Assembly (NCBI RefSeq): GCF_000317515.1 | Contig: NC_019738.1 | Location: forward strand, 2,503,224-2,567,223 | Source of the DNA: Allocoleopsis franciscana PCC 7113 | GTDB lineage: Bacteria; Cyanobacteriota; Cyanobacteriia; Cyanobacteriales; Coleofasciculaceae | Direction of reading: 5' to 3' | DNA length: 64,000 nucleotides | Shown: in pieces, positions 24,740 to 35,812 of the stretch | Layout of the letters: each line of letters opens with the position of its first letter | Position numbering within the stretch: position 1 is the stretch's first letter | Program-made: the position numbers and the translations under genes | The notes under the pieces: model-generated | The model's database searches: none | What the model was told of the DNA's origin: nothing | The model's input: only the letters and a program-made list of their open reading frames with translations

Positions 24740-26116
24740 CTATGAATCAAATTGCCATGCTCCTGGTTCTATTTCAAACAATTCTGTTAGATACTGCTTG
24801 ATTTGGAATTGGTGTTCTTTATCACCAAAGTCACTAGCAGCATTATCAAAAAATTCGACAATTGTCTCTACGGCTAAACCCTCAAACTGAGGTAAAACAT
24901 AGGCAACGAAGCTTTCAAAGAATGCCTCTGGGCTACTTCGTTCTTTCATGTAATTTAAAATATCAATAAGAATAGCAGCACCTATTTTACGTGGTGTAAT
25001 ACTCAGCAATCGCTTAATCTTATCTGCACTAGTAGCGTTCAAATGTCCGTCTTGGACTCGTCCATCAATAATTTTATGTAACTCTGCTGTAGAGGGATTA
25101 TTAACATGGACAAATCCAAAGCGGCGCATAAAGGCATAAGAGAGGGAAAACAGAGAGTTTTTATCAAACGTGTTCATCGTTCCAATGATGCGCCAGTTAT
25201 CACCAACAAAAAAAGTTGCAGACTGCTCATCATAGTAACTGCTCAATCCTATTGCGTGACATATGTTAATTGGCTTTCCCTGATTATTATAGAAGGGTAA
25301 CTCAACTTCCTGCCCCGAAAGGATGGTAAGTAATTGTCCAAAAGATTTGTCTACATCAGCACGGTTAATTTCGTCTATAATCAACCATTTGTTTTCGCTG
25401 ATAGCGCGTAACACAATACCAGGGGTAAAAACCAGTTCTTTTTCAGGTTGCGGCATATAGCCACCAATAGTATCAAAAGTTGTCCAGTCAGATGTGGCTG
25501 TTGTAAGAATATAACCCGATATGAACTTTGTTTTAACAGCTTGGTCACTTGCATTGATAGCAATAGTCGTTTTGCCAGTTCCCGGTTGTCCCGTCAAAAT
25601 CAAATGCCGACTTGCGTTGATGATGGTAATGATTTGGTGAATAGGTGTGTCTTCAATTAAAATTTGGCCTTTGATTGCTTCAATTGATTCAGGAAGGAAT
25701 TTTTCAACAAATTCCTCTCTAACCTCTTTCTCAATTATCTCGGAGTCAGTTACTTCTACATCTGATAATGTGGTTTCGGTAATATAGTGGTTGAGGTTGA
25801 ATTGGTTCTTGAAACTACCCCACTCCAACCGAAGGCGCTCTCGTCCTTTCTCTGTGATTTTCCAAATGCCCTTTTGTGAACCATCCATCTCGCCTTGCTT
25901 CCGAAGCTGAGATGCTGCAAATTGTAAATCTTCAATCCAGAGGATACGACCACTAGTGGGATGACGTTCCATCCTCATATCAGCAAAACCCATTGTTTCA
26001 GCAACAAGACTAAGCAATTGCTGAGAAAATTTTACAGCTCCACCAAGTTCTACAAGGCTCTTGAGTAAAGGAAGCTGGTATTCTTTGCGTGGAATCCTTG
26101 ATACTTTGTAGGTCAT
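24740..26116 (-). CDS. Mrr_N-McrB-like AAA+ NTPase of a restriction/defence system
   Basis: 458 residues from ATG 26116; a TTG five codons upstream has no better signal. Residues about 14-100 look like an Mrr N-terminal winged helix (YQLPLLKSLVELGG ... GIWKITEKG), a likely DNA-reading domain. The AAA+ core has Walker A GQPGTGKT (181-188), Walker B LIIDEINRAD (250-259), the McrB-type signature GTMNTFDKN (317-325; McrB has MNTADRS) and arginines at 336-337. McrB proteins form hexamers that translocate DNA and drive a partner nuclease. It is the first gene of a three-gene operon. GTP use is inferred from the McrB signature only. Confidence 0.88.
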   Translation of the reverse strand: MTYKVSRIPRKEYQLPLLKSLVELGGAVKFSQQLLSLVAETMGFADMRMERHPTSGRILWIEDLQFAASQLRKQGEMDGSQKGIWKITEKGRERLRLEWGSFKNQFNLNHYITETTLSDVEVTDSEIIEKEVREEFVEKFLPESIEAIKGQILIEDTPIHQIITIINASRHLILTGQPGTGKTTIAINASDQAVKTKFISGYILTTATSDWTTFDTIGGYMPQPEKELVFTPGIVLRAISENKWLIIDEINRADVDKSFGQLLTILSGQEVELPFYNNQGKPINICHAIGLSSYYDEQSATFFVGDNWRIIGTMNTFDKNSLFSLSYAFMRRFGFVHVNNPSTAELHKIIDGRVQDGHLNATSADKIKRLLSITPRKIGAAILIDILNYMKERSSPEAFFESFVAYVLPQFEGLAVETIVEFFDNAASDFGDKEHQFQIKQYLTELFEIEPGAWQFDS

Positions 26117-26251
26117 CAGAGAAGCTAACAAAATCGAAGTGTGTCATTACCTTCCATCATCCCAGACTCCCAAACACGCCCCCGTATTACGAATTACCTC
26201 AATTCGTTAAAAATTCCCCAACCTAGTCCAATCAGAACACCCCAAGCGTGA

Positions 26252-26257
26252 TACAAT
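26252..26257 (+). promoter_or_regulatory. Possible -10 element for the thiC leader
   Basis: TACAAT lies 13 bases before the start of the TPP riboswitch. No good -35 hexamer is found at the expected distance, so this is a weak call based on position. Confidence 0.3.
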
Positions 26258-26269
26258 CCTCATCCATAG

Positions 26270-26345
26270 CTAGGGGTGCCTGAGCAACCAGGCTGAGATT
26301 ACACCCTTTGCACCTGAGTCCGGTTAATACCGGCGGAGGGAAGCT
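26270..26345 (+). promoter_or_regulatory. TPP riboswitch (THI element)
   Basis: The leader shows the conserved parts of the thiamine pyrophosphate aptamer in order: AGGGGTGCC, the GGCTGAGA box, ACCCTTTGCACCTGA, then CCGGTTAATACCGGCGGAGGGAAGC. The P4/P5 hairpin CCGG-TTAATA-CCGG is perfect. It ends 20 bases before the thiC start codon; GAGGG at 26353-26357 is the ribosome-binding site. TPP binding should lower thiC expression, probably by hiding that site. Confidence 0.95.
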
Positions 26346-26353
26346 CTTAATAG

Positions 26354-27739
<1,386 letters not shown>

Positions 27740-27766
27740 GACAACAATCATAAACTCAAGTTTTTA

Positions 27767-27798
27767 AGGGACACGAATTAACTCGTGTCCCTATTTGT
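27767..27798 (+). terminator. Intrinsic terminator after thiC
   Basis: Perfect 10-bp stem AGGGACACGA (27767-27776) and TCGTGTCCCT (27783-27792), a six-base loop, then ATTTGTT. It begins 28 bases after the thiC stop. Confidence 0.75.
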
Positions 27799-27872
27799 TA
27801 TGTAACAGAAACTTCTGCCTTCTGCCTTCCCTCTTCTGCCTTCTTCAATCCAAATCGGTGTGAGCGATCGCC

Positions 27873-28427
27873 TCAAACAACGGCCGCTGTGCGGAATTTG
27901 ATGTCGCTATCCGTGTACTCTGGGACCCAACCTTCAGTCGTGGTGAAGTAGCGAACCGCTTTAATCCGTCGTGATGGAGTCAAATAAAACCAGTGTTCCG
28001 TGTTCGCGGGAACATTGATGTATTCTTCCGGTTGTACCGTCACTTCCACCTGGCTACCATCCGGACGCACAAAGCCAAAGACGCCCTCACCTGCAACGAT
28101 ATAGCGAACTTCGTCATCAGCGTGGTAATGACAACGGTCGAATTTGGACAGGAGGGTGTCGAGATTCGGTACCTCTGGATGCAGCACCACTAAGTCACGG
28201 GATTGATAGCCAGCAGAAATTTTCAGTTGTTCAAAGTACTTATCCAGCGCTTGGAGTACCTGTTCCTTCTGTTCATCGCTCAATGCGTCTTTCGCGAGTA
28301 AGGCATGAATTTCTGGATTATCCCCGATCGGCCATCGATTGAGCTGAACGTTTAGAGGAGCCAATTCCCGATCCAGATCATCCAGATCAGTGTAAATTGT
28401 CCCATCTTCAAGTCGCAAAATTGCCAC
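27873..28427 (-). CDS. mtnD: Acireductone dioxygenase
   Basis: 184 residues of the cupin fold with the ARD metal motif CHYHADDEVRYIVAGEGVFGF (His, His and Glu ligands) and a fourth histidine in NVPANTEHWFYL. The enzyme oxidises acireductone to the keto acid precursor of methionine with Fe2+; the Ni2+ form gives an off-pathway product. It is the last oxygen-dependent step of the pathway to which mtnB, mtnX and mtnW belong. It lies about 16 kb from them, on the same strand. It is convergent with thiC and appears monocistronic. Length and motif are normal. Confidence 0.95.
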   Translation of the reverse strand: MAILRLEDGTIYTDLDDLDRELAPLNVQLNRWPIGDNPEIHALLAKDALSDEQKEQVLQALDKYFEQLKISAGYQSRDLVVLHPEVPNLDTLLSKFDRCHYHADDEVRYIVAGEGVFGFVRPDGSQVEVTVQPEEYINVPANTEHWFYLTPSRRIKAVRYFTTTEGWVPEYTDSDIKFRTAAVV

Positions 28428-28507
28428 AATACACCTCCAGGTTGCAAGAGTTAGGCGACATTTCTCATGGTAATTGCTCGATATTAGAACATAGGTTAAC
28501 CTGACCG

Positions 28508-29491
28508 CTATGATTCCTTCGCCATCTGCGCCACGGCTGCCAGTACAGCCTCATGAATCAACCCATTACTGGCAATAATGCCCTGATTATTCACTAGCTT
28601 AGCTCCGAATGAAAAGTCTAAAGGCTGACCATACATATCCGTTACCCGTCCCCCCGCTTCTTCGACCATAATCACTCCGGCGGCATGATCCCAAGTATTC
28701 TGCCGTTTCTCTGAAGTAATCGGAAAAGGTAAACGGAGATAGAGAGCCGCTTCACCTCGTGCGACTACCCCATATTTGGCTTGAGAGTCGAGCTGCCACG
28801 GGGGAGACGTCAGTCCTACAGCTTGCACCACCGCTTCTTGTAATGTTGGATTACTATGTTCCGAGACAATACTCCTGGCGAATCGGCGTAAACTTTCCTC
28901 TGAAGCGTCAGTAACGTGAATTGGACGTGGCGCACCGCCCGCTAAGGGAATCATCGTGGCTCCCTGACCCCGCACGGCTACAAAAAGAACGCCCCGTTCT
29001 CCATCCGGTTGGGTCAAATCCACGGGTAAAGCAGGGCAACCTAAAAGACCGAGCTTCAATTCACCCGCCTCTACCAACGCTAGGGCGATCGCATATTGAT
29101 CACCTCGGATATATCCTTTTGTCCCATCAATGGGGTCTAAAGTCCAGTATCGAGATTTGACTTGAGCATTCCCTCGATCAATCCAAGCCGCAACGGACTC
29201 CGGTGTCGCCTTGGGTAAGTAAGCTTGCACATATTGGGTCACCTGTGCCAACTGCTCAATTTGGGTTCGCAACAAGGTGGAATCTTCTTCACCAATCACC
29301 GGGTCATTGGGAAACGCTTCCCCTAGGGCTTGACAAATTATCGCTTGTGCACCAAAGTCAGCCACCGTCACGGGAGTGCGATCGGGTTTGGCAATGGCTA
29401 ACGAGCCTTGTTCTCGCCGCACTTGTTCACATAACTGTGCAGCCGTGGTTACGGCTGCGATGGCTACTTGTTTCTCTCGCTCGTACAACAT
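28508..29491 (-). CDS. 3'(2'),5'-bisphosphate nucleotidase / inositol monophosphatase family
   Basis: 327 residues from ATG 29491; a TTG twelve codons upstream is less likely. The Li+-sensitive phosphatase motifs are all visible: VTVADFGAQAII, GEEDS, the metal site WTLDPIDGTKGYIRG and a late WDHAAGVIMVEEAGG. The length and GTKGY signature fit the eukaryote-like HAL2/SAL1 branch, which turns PAP (from sulfate activation) into AMP. A second, CysQ-like member lies at 43721-44629. The mtnD gene is 80 bases downstream on the same strand, so both may serve sulfur metabolism. The substrate is inferred from family. Confidence 0.88.
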   Translation of the reverse strand: MLYEREKQVAIAAVTTAAQLCEQVRREQGSLAIAKPDRTPVTVADFGAQAIICQALGEAFPNDPVIGEEDSTLLRTQIEQLAQVTQYVQAYLPKATPESVAAWIDRGNAQVKSRYWTLDPIDGTKGYIRGDQYAIALALVEAGELKLGLLGCPALPVDLTQPDGERGVLFVAVRGQGATMIPLAGGAPRPIHVTDASEESLRRFARSIVSEHSNPTLQEAVVQAVGLTSPPWQLDSQAKYGVVARGEAALYLRLPFPITSEKRQNTWDHAAGVIMVEEAGGRVTDMYGQPLDFSFGAKLVNNQGIIASNGLIHEAVLAAVAQMAKES

Positions 29492-29565
29492 GATCAATGC
29501 TCTTTTCTGGATTGGTCGATGGTACAACGTCCAATCCGACGATCCTAGTGAACAGGAGATGATGT

Positions 29566-30768
29566 TTAATCTCTCACCGTCCCGCTCTCTCGTTTGGAGT
29601 CAATAGGAGTCGAAGCCGTATACTCCTGGTTCTGTACCGATGTACCCAGAGCCGGAGCGAATGACCGCTTGAGGCTATTGTTGCTCAGAGGATTGTGAAA
29701 GAATGAGCCGGTTTGAGGGGGTAGTGTGGGGTCAAGGGCAATCTCGACAAGGCTTTTCACCACACCGGTCAGGGGAATTGCCAAAATTACCCCCAACAGC
29801 CCTCCCACTCTGGCTCCCAATAACAGAGAGACAAAGATAACCACGGGGGATAAACCCGTTAAGTTGCCCATAATCCGGGGCGCAATTAAATTATCTTTAA
29901 CCTGTTGCAGTGCGATCGCAATTCCCAAGACTTCCAACGCTAACCACCAGTCGATAAACGCCACCACAACCACCACGGTGGCAATCCCCAAAGTCGCGCC
30001 GATAAACGGAATGACTTCCATTAACCCAATAAAAACGGCAAACAGCAGGAAAAAAGGCACCTTCAGCGCCCAAAAGGTAGGAGTGAGGGTAACTGCCATA
30101 AACAAACCCAACAGCAGCTGACCCGTCACAAACCGTTGTAAATTGCGCTCCAGGGATTGGGTTAACTCATCTCGAATGGTTGGGGACAGTAAACTCGTTA
30201 AACCTCGCCAAACCCGCTCACCATCGATAAGCATGTAAAACGAAATCACCAGGATTAAAATCAAGTCCAAAACCCAGTTAAATGTACCGACGACTAACCC
30301 GACACCCGTAGACGCGATTGCTTCGGCTTGAGCTTGTACCCGCGCTAAGAGTTGGGATGCCAAAATTCGTACATCAAACGGCAAATTGTGCGCCACACTC
30401 CACTCTTGGAAGCTTGCCAACTGTTGTTGACCTTGTTCTAGCAGCGAGGGTAAGTTCGTCACTAATTGCCGCCCTTGATTAAATACGGGCGGTACTAGCG
30501 TGAGCGCAATGAAGACAACAGCTATAGCTGCTCCTAAATAGACGAGTACAGCCGCTACACTCCGAGGCAAGAAGGGTTCAACCACAGCGACAGCATAGTT
30601 GAGTAAAAAGGCAATGAGAGCCGCTGTGAGCAAAATGCTGATTAATTCACCCACATAGCTCAGGGCATTTAGCGTTACCCAGCCTGTCACTAAGACGAGT
30701 AGCCAAGTAATCAAAAACTGTTGGACAGGTGAAAAGATAGACTTCATTGAGGTTTTTTTATTCGGCAA
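29566..30768 (-). CDS. AI-2E family (PerM/YdiK-like) membrane permease
   Basis: 400 residues with seven or eight membrane helices and the family's conserved C-terminal part (VPFIGATLGIATVVVVV, QQVKDNLIAPRIMGNLTGL, GGLLGVILAIPLTGVVK). The extracytoplasmic segment between helices 3 and 4 is typical. TTG 30768 has GGGAG just upstream; an ATG at 30747 is the alternative. Members move various small substrates, and the AI-2 label should not be read literally. It is followed on the same strand by the bisphosphate nucleotidase gene. Confidence 0.9.
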   Translation of the reverse strand: MPNKKTSMKSIFSPVQQFLITWLLVLVTGWVTLNALSYVGELISILLTAALIAFLLNYAVAVVEPFLPRSVAAVLVYLGAAIAVVFIALTLVPPVFNQGRQLVTNLPSLLEQGQQQLASFQEWSVAHNLPFDVRILASQLLARVQAQAEAIASTGVGLVVGTFNWVLDLILILVISFYMLIDGERVWRGLTSLLSPTIRDELTQSLERNLQRFVTGQLLLGLFMAVTLTPTFWALKVPFFLLFAVFIGLMEVIPFIGATLGIATVVVVVAFIDWWLALEVLGIAIALQQVKDNLIAPRIMGNLTGLSPVVIFVSLLLGARVGGLLGVILAIPLTGVVKSLVEIALDPTLPPQTGSFFHNPLSNNSLKRSFAPALGTSVQNQEYTASTPIDSKRESGTVRD

Positions 30769-31000
30769 TCCACTCCCTCGAAGGCAGTGGTTAGTAGCAT
30801 AATCACCATCACCTTATTATGGGCTATGACTCAGGACTACAAAATCCTATTGGCGATTAGTTCCCAAGTCTGAGGTCAGACCCTGAAAAAATTAGATAAA
30901 GTTAACCTAGAGTTTTTTGGCTGTTGCGCCATTTAGCTCTAGGCTATTGCTAGCAACAATAACTGTCAATTATCGAATCAGCCCACTTAGGAGGGAAACC

Positions 31001-31420
31001 ATGACTCTTGCCATTATGGAAACGGAGAAAGGCACCATCAACCTGGAGTTGTTCGACCAGGATGCCCCGAATACGGTGAAGAATTTTGTAGACTTAGCGG
31101 AAAAAGGGTTTTACGATGGCCTCACCTTCCACCGTGTCATCCCTAACTTTATGATTCAAGGTGGCTGTCCTCAGGGAACGGGAACGGGTGGCCCTGGTTA
31201 CAAAATTAAGTGTGAAATTAATTCCAATAAGCACTTAGCGGGGACTTTGTCAATGGCTCATGCGGGTCGTGATACGGGGGGAAGTCAATTCTTTATTTGC
31301 CACGCTCCTCAACCCCATTTAGATGGAGTACACACGACTTTTGGTCAAACGAAGGATATGGATGTGGTCAATGCCATCCGCAAGGGTGACAAGATTGTTT
31401 CGGTCAAGATTGAACGATAG
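31001..31420 (+). CDS. Cyclophilin-type peptidyl-prolyl cis-trans isomerase
   Basis: 139 residues from ATG 31001, which has a very strong AGGAGGG seven bases upstream; the open frame runs further 5' but without a start signal. It is a minimal cyclophilin: [19 protein letters not shown] holds the catalytic Arg and the substrate-binding Phe/Met/Gln, and [19 protein letters not shown] is the second signature. It lacks a signal peptide and so acts in the cytoplasm on prolyl bonds. It is monocistronic. Confidence 0.94.
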   Translation: MTLAIMETEKGTINLELFDQDAPNTVKNFVDLAEKGFYDGLTFHRVIPNFMIQGGCPQGTGTGGPGYKIKCEINSNKHLAGTLSMAHAGRDTGGSQFFICHAPQPHLDGVHTTFGQTKDMDVVNAIRKGDKIVSVKIER

Positions 31421-31627
31421 TCGAGAAGCCTTTAAGCGATGCCTAAAGATGGCTAACTGAGGTAGACCGTCGGTTTCACGGTTGTGGTTTCGGACATGCG
31501 ATCGCTACGGCGACTGTTCACGTAGGGAGTACCTAGCGATCGCATACATGCTGTTCAGAATAGCTGCACCCTATAATCGTTCCCTTTGATCAGGGAGTGG
31601 GTTCGGTCATTTCAAGGGGTAAAGACC

Positions 31628-33142
31628 TTAACCTAAGTGTTGCTGAACGACTCGAACCAATTCAGATGTCCAATGTTCGGCAACGTCAGCCGACTCGGCT
31701 TCGACCATCACCCGGATCAGCGGTTCTGTACCCGAAGCGCGGACGAGAATGCGTCCTAGACCTGCCATATCTGTCTCCGCTTGGGCGATCGCAGAATTCA
31801 CTGCATCACAATCTTGCCAGTTCAGTCGGCGTTCGCGGTCTTCCACTCGCACATTCCGTAACAATTGAGGGTAGGGTTGGAAGCTTTGATCCACGAGTTG
31901 AGTGAATGGCACTCCCGATTGGCGCACCAAGGACGCCAAATGTAAAGCCGTTAACATGCCATCACCTGTCATATTGTAGTGGTGGCAGAGAATATGTCCC
32001 GACTGCTCACCGCCCAGCATGGCTCCAGTTCGCTGCATTTCCGCTTGAACATACTGGTCGCCCACTGCCGTTCGCACCAGGGAACCACCCAACTGATTCC
32101 AAGCGCGCTCAAAGCCCAAATTAGCCATGACGGTTGCCACAATTAAATCTCCGGGCAGTTTTTGGGCTTTTCGTAAGGCTTGACCCCAAAAATAGAGAAT
32201 GTAATCCCCATCGATTACTCGACCCTGAGCATCGACTCCCATGACGCGATCGGCATCTCCATCAAAGGCAAAACCCATATCAGCCGAATATTGCCGCACC
32301 GCTTCTTGCAAAGGCTGGAGGTGAGTCGAGCCACAATTAACATTAATGCGATCGCCATCGGCTTGGTCATGCAAGCAGATCACCTCTGCCCCTAACTCAG
32401 CAAACACCTGACCTGTCAGCGCGACAGACGCCCCCCAAGCCAAATCCAACACAATCCGCATCCCACGTAAATCGGTCACCCCTTGCAAAGGATGACGCAG
32501 CGATTCCACATAATGGGTGAGCAATTCCGGTCGATAGTAGTGCTGTCCCTGTACATCAGCGAGAATCGTCTCTCCAGAAAAACCTCTCAAGCCTGCTTCA
32601 ATCTGCTTTTGCAGTGCTACTGGTAGCTTTGTCCCTTCTGAGGCAAAAAATTTAATCCCATTGTCTTCGGGTGGATTATGACTGGCGGAAATCATCACTC
32701 CTCCAATCGCATCCGTCATCCGGGTGAGATAGGCAATACCAGGAGTGGGGCATAATCCCAAGTTCCACACCTCCAAACCGGCTGCCGTCAGACCGGCTGT
32801 CAGTGCCATTGCCAACATATCGCTGGAGTTTCGTGAGTCTTGTCCCACAATCACCGGACCAAGTTCGGGTGTTTGTGTTTGCAACACCTGACCGGCCCAA
32901 AAACCCACTTGTAACGCTAAATCTGCATTGAGTAAATCTCCTACTCGTCCCCGAATGCCATCGGTGCCAAATAAGGGAGTCGCCGGTAGCGTTAGAGACC
33001 GACTCCCAAGGCTGACACTGGTCGAGGCTGCCTGCTGACGTCGAGGCAATACCTCTAAACGAGAGAAGCCCTGAGTCCGGACTGGGGATGTAACCATAAA
33101 CGAATTTTCCTCACACAACACACTCATTGTGGAGGATAGCAC
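31628..33142 (-). CDS. glmM: Phosphoglucosamine mutase
   Basis: Up to 504 residues. Domains follow the alpha-phosphohexomutase order: [11 protein letters not shown] near the N-terminus, the active-site phosphoserine in [20 protein letters not shown], the Mg2+ loop [14 protein letters not shown], the sugar loop [10 protein letters not shown] and the phosphate loop [15 protein letters not shown]. It converts glucosamine-6-phosphate to glucosamine-1-phosphate for peptidoglycan and LPS precursors. The first 45 residues are not family-like. ATGs at 33127 and 33097 are alternative starts; none has a clear ribosome-binding site. It is transcribed alone. Confidence 0.94.
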   Translation of the reverse strand: MLSSTMSVLCEENSFMVTSPVRTQGFSRLEVLPRRQQAASTSVSLGSRSLTLPATPLFGTDGIRGRVGDLLNADLALQVGFWAGQVLQTQTPELGPVIVGQDSRNSSDMLAMALTAGLTAAGLEVWNLGLCPTPGIAYLTRMTDAIGGVMISASHNPPEDNGIKFFASEGTKLPVALQKQIEAGLRGFSGETILADVQGQHYYRPELLTHYVESLRHPLQGVTDLRGMRIVLDLAWGASVALTGQVFAELGAEVICLHDQADGDRINVNCGSTHLQPLQEAVRQYSADMGFAFDGDADRVMGVDAQGRVIDGDYILYFWGQALRKAQKLPGDLIVATVMANLGFERAWNQLGGSLVRTAVGDQYVQAEMQRTGAMLGGEQSGHILCHHYNMTGDGMLTALHLASLVRQSGVPFTQLVDQSFQPYPQLLRNVRVEDRERRLNWQDCDAVNSAIAQAETDMAGLGRILVRASGTEPLIRVMVEAESADVAEHWTSELVRVVQQHLG

Positions 33143-33241
33143 TTTCTACTATAGAGTTCCCCTATTGTTACTCTCGATCCCTCTCTGGGAAGAGGTGATT
33201 ATCCCCTGGACAACAAGGGAAGAGTGGGCGATCGGAGACGA

Positions 33242-33260
33242 CCGGAGCTCATAGGAGGAT
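33242..33260 (+). repeat. Dispersed 19-mer repeat, variant copy 4
   Basis: CCGGAGCTCATAGGAGGAT, differing at two positions from the copy at 6264, in the spacer between divergent glmM and the livJ-type gene. Confidence 0.65.
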
Positions 33261-33396
33261 GAGGATGAGAGAGAAAGTTTTGAGGAGTATTCTGAAAAAC
33301 GGGTGGTACAATTTTGCCGCGATGGACTAAAGCGGGGAAAAAACCTCTACCTTAAAACAGATAATTAAATCATATACTTACGGAGGAAGTTGTCAG

Positions 33397-34632
33397 ATGT
33401 TGAGGAAACGCACTCTTACTAAGATTCTCACCGCGTGTTTTGCCTGTGTTCTGGTTGTTGCCTGTAGTCAGAACAATAAACCAAGCACAACAGCTAACAG
33501 CAGTCCAGGTAATACATCAACCAATACAGCAATAGGCTCATCTATCCCGATTGGTATTGCCGTCGCTCAAACCAGTAACGTTGCCTTACTCGGACAAGAA
33601 CAGGTTACGGGTGCAAAAATTGCTGAGAAGTTTTTTAATGACAAAGGTGGCGTTAACGGCACACCCATTAAGTTAGTGTTCCAAGATACAGCCGGCGACG
33701 AACAAGGGGCGATTAACGCCTTTAATACTTTAATCACTCAAGATAAAGTCGTGGGAATTGTTGGGCCTACGCTTTCCCAGCAAGCCTTTGCCGCCGATCC
33801 AATTGCTGAGCGTGCTAGAGTCCCCGTCTTAGCACCGTCTAACACGGCAAAAAACATTCCTCAGATTGGGAAATATATTGCTCGCGTGTCCGCACCTGTG
33901 GCTGTTGTCGCGCCGAATGCGGTAAAAGAAGCCCTGAAGATTAATCCTAATATTAAAAAAGTGGCTGTCTTTTATGCTCAAAATGATGCTTTTAGTAAAT
34001 CTGAGACAGAGACTTTTCAAGAAACCGTGAAAAACCAAAAACTAGAGTTGGTAACGGTACAAAAATTTCAAACGACTGATACCGATTTTCAAACTCAAGC
34101 CACTAATGCCATTAACCTTAAACCTGACCTCATCATTATCTCTGGCCTAGCTTCAGATGGGGGGAACTTAGTGAAGCAATTGCGTCAGTTAGGATACAAA
34201 GGGTTAATTATTGGTGGGAACGGTTTGAATACCTCGAATCTCTTTCCGGTATGTCAGGCACAATGCAATGATATTTTAATTGCTCAAGCCTATAGCCCTG
34301 AAGTAACGAATGACATTAATAAGGCATTCCGAGAGGCGTATAAGGCTCAAAATAAGAAAGAACCGCCCCAGTTTAGCGCTCAAGCTTTCACAGGAGTGCA
34401 AGTATTTGTGGAAGCCCTAAAAGCCTTAGATAATAAAACCAAAATTAAGACGTTGCCTCTAGACCAGTTACGAACACAGTTAAATGATCAAATTTTAAAC
34501 GGAGAGTATGAAACACCCCTCGGAAAAATTGCGTTTGATCCAGATGGTGAAGTTAAACAAGGTGAGTTTTACGTCGCTCAAATCAAAATGGAAACCGATG
34601 GAAAAACTGGCAAATTTACATTTGTAAAATGA
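33397..34632 (+). CDS. Branched-chain/neutral amino acid ABC transporter, substrate-binding lipoprotein
   Basis: 411 residues. A lipoprotein signal (FACVLVVACSQNN) predicts cleavage before Cys23 and anchoring in the membrane facing the periplasm. The rest is a LivJ/NatB-type type I periplasmic-binding fold (IPIGIAVAQTSNVALLGQE, GVNGTPIKLVFQDTAGDE, VVGIVGPTLSQQAF). It delivers amino acids to the LivHM channel. GGAGGAAG lies nine bases before ATG 33397. livH follows after 101 bases, while livM, livG and livF are displaced to 40.3-42.8 kb. By cyanobacterial naming it would be NatB-like. Confidence 0.93.
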   Translation: MLRKRTLTKILTACFACVLVVACSQNNKPSTTANSSPGNTSTNTAIGSSIPIGIAVAQTSNVALLGQEQVTGAKIAEKFFNDKGGVNGTPIKLVFQDTAGDEQGAINAFNTLITQDKVVGIVGPTLSQQAFAADPIAERARVPVLAPSNTAKNIPQIGKYIARVSAPVAVVAPNAVKEALKINPNIKKVAVFYAQNDAFSKSETETFQETVKNQKLELVTVQKFQTTDTDFQTQATNAINLKPDLIIISGLASDGGNLVKQLRQLGYKGLIIGGNGLNTSNLFPVCQAQCNDILIAQAYSPEVTNDINKAFREAYKAQNKKEPPQFSAQAFTGVQVFVEALKALDNKTKIKTLPLDQLRTQLNDQILNGEYETPLGKIAFDPDGEVKQGEFYVAQIKMETDGKTGKFTFVK

Positions 34633-34733
34633 ACAGTATCGTTGCTCATTATGATACTAATTCAGTTTCCTTGAGTATCTTGTAAAAGTGACATCTCAAG
34701 ACCAATATCAATGGGGAGACTGTCTTTTAAAGC

Positions 34734-35684
34734 ATGGACTTTACTCTGTTTTTTCAACAATTTCTCAATGGTTTATCGATTGGCAGTGTTTATGCCATTT
34801 TTGCCTTAGGCTATACCCTAGTTTTTTCCATTTTAGGCATCATTAATTTTGCTCATGGTGCAATTTTTACCCTAGGTGCTTATTTTACTTATAGCTTATC
34901 GGGAGGAGCATTTGGCTTTAATGGGATTCTGGCAAATGCCTCTTTGCCGATACAGTTACCCTTTGTTTTAGCTTTATTTTGTGGGAGCTTTTTAGCAGGT
35001 TTAGTGGGGGTATTAGTCGAGCGTTTAGCCTTTAAACCTTTACGCGCGAGAGGGGCTGATCCACTCCTAACATTGGTTTCGAGTTTGGGGGCGGCTGTTG
35101 TCATTGTCAACTTAATTCAATACTTAGTCGGTGCTGAGATTTATACTTTTCCCGCTGATGCCTATGGAAATATCCCACCCGCTATTAATTTTGGAACTCA
35201 GGCAAGACCCATTAATGTCCGAACCGTTCAAATCATCATATTTGGTGTATCGGCCTTGATTGTTGTCATTCTTACTTACTTGATTAATTACACGAAAATT
35301 GGCAAGGCACTGCAAGCTGTCGCGGAAGATGCGACAACGGCTAGCTTGTTAGGAATTAATACGGAGCGTTTTATTGTATTAACGTTCTTTTTGAGTGGGT
35401 TCTTGGGCGGTTTGGCAGGAACGTTAGTGGGTTCTAGTGTAAGTATTGCTGGCCCTTACTTTGGAATTACCTATGGGTTGAAAGGGTTAGGGGTAATTGT
35501 CTTGGGAGGATTAGGTAATATTCCGGGTGCTGTGGTGGGGGGATTGCTGCTAGGTTTGGCAGAGGCGTTTGTCCCTTCTGATTTTTCTGGCTATAAGGAA
35601 GCGATCGCCTTTACCTTATTATTTATCATGCTTCTGGTTAGACCCCAAGGATTATTAGGGCGATCGAGCATAAATAAAGTTTAG
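34734..35684 (+). CDS. livH: Branched-chain amino acid ABC transporter permease LivH-type
   Basis: 316 residues with eight predicted membrane helices and family hallmarks: GSVYAIFALGYTLVFSILGIINFAHG at the N-terminus and the cytoplasmic EAA-like loop GKALQAVAEDATTASLLGI that contacts the ATPase. It forms half of the transmembrane channel with LivM. It follows the binding-protein gene on the same strand. Its usual partner livM is 4.6 kb further on, past a block of signalling genes, which is unusual for this operon. Confidence 0.94.
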   Translation: MDFTLFFQQFLNGLSIGSVYAIFALGYTLVFSILGIINFAHGAIFTLGAYFTYSLSGGAFGFNGILANASLPIQLPFVLALFCGSFLAGLVGVLVERLAFKPLRARGADPLLTLVSSLGAAVVIVNLIQYLVGAEIYTFPADAYGNIPPAINFGTQARPINVRTVQIIIFGVSALIVVILTYLINYTKIGKALQAVAEDATTASLLGINTERFIVLTFFLSGFLGGLAGTLVGSSVSIAGPYFGITYGLKGLGVIVLGGLGNIPGAVVGGLLLGLAEAFVPSDFSGYKEAIAFTLLFIMLLVRPQGLLGRSSINKV

Positions 35685-35812
35685 TTTAGCCGGAGAAGAT
35701 TAGTCATCATAGATTTATCTAGAAAATGGGTAATTGGTAATGAAAAAGAAAAATTTTCATTCAATTTTGTGGATGTAGCTCGTAGCACATTAATTAATTT
35801 CGACCATTGCGA

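Noticed and set aside
29726-30121. 131-codon plus-strand frame within the AI-2E permease gene
   Set aside because: It is antisense to a clear, conserved membrane protein and has no family match or start signal.
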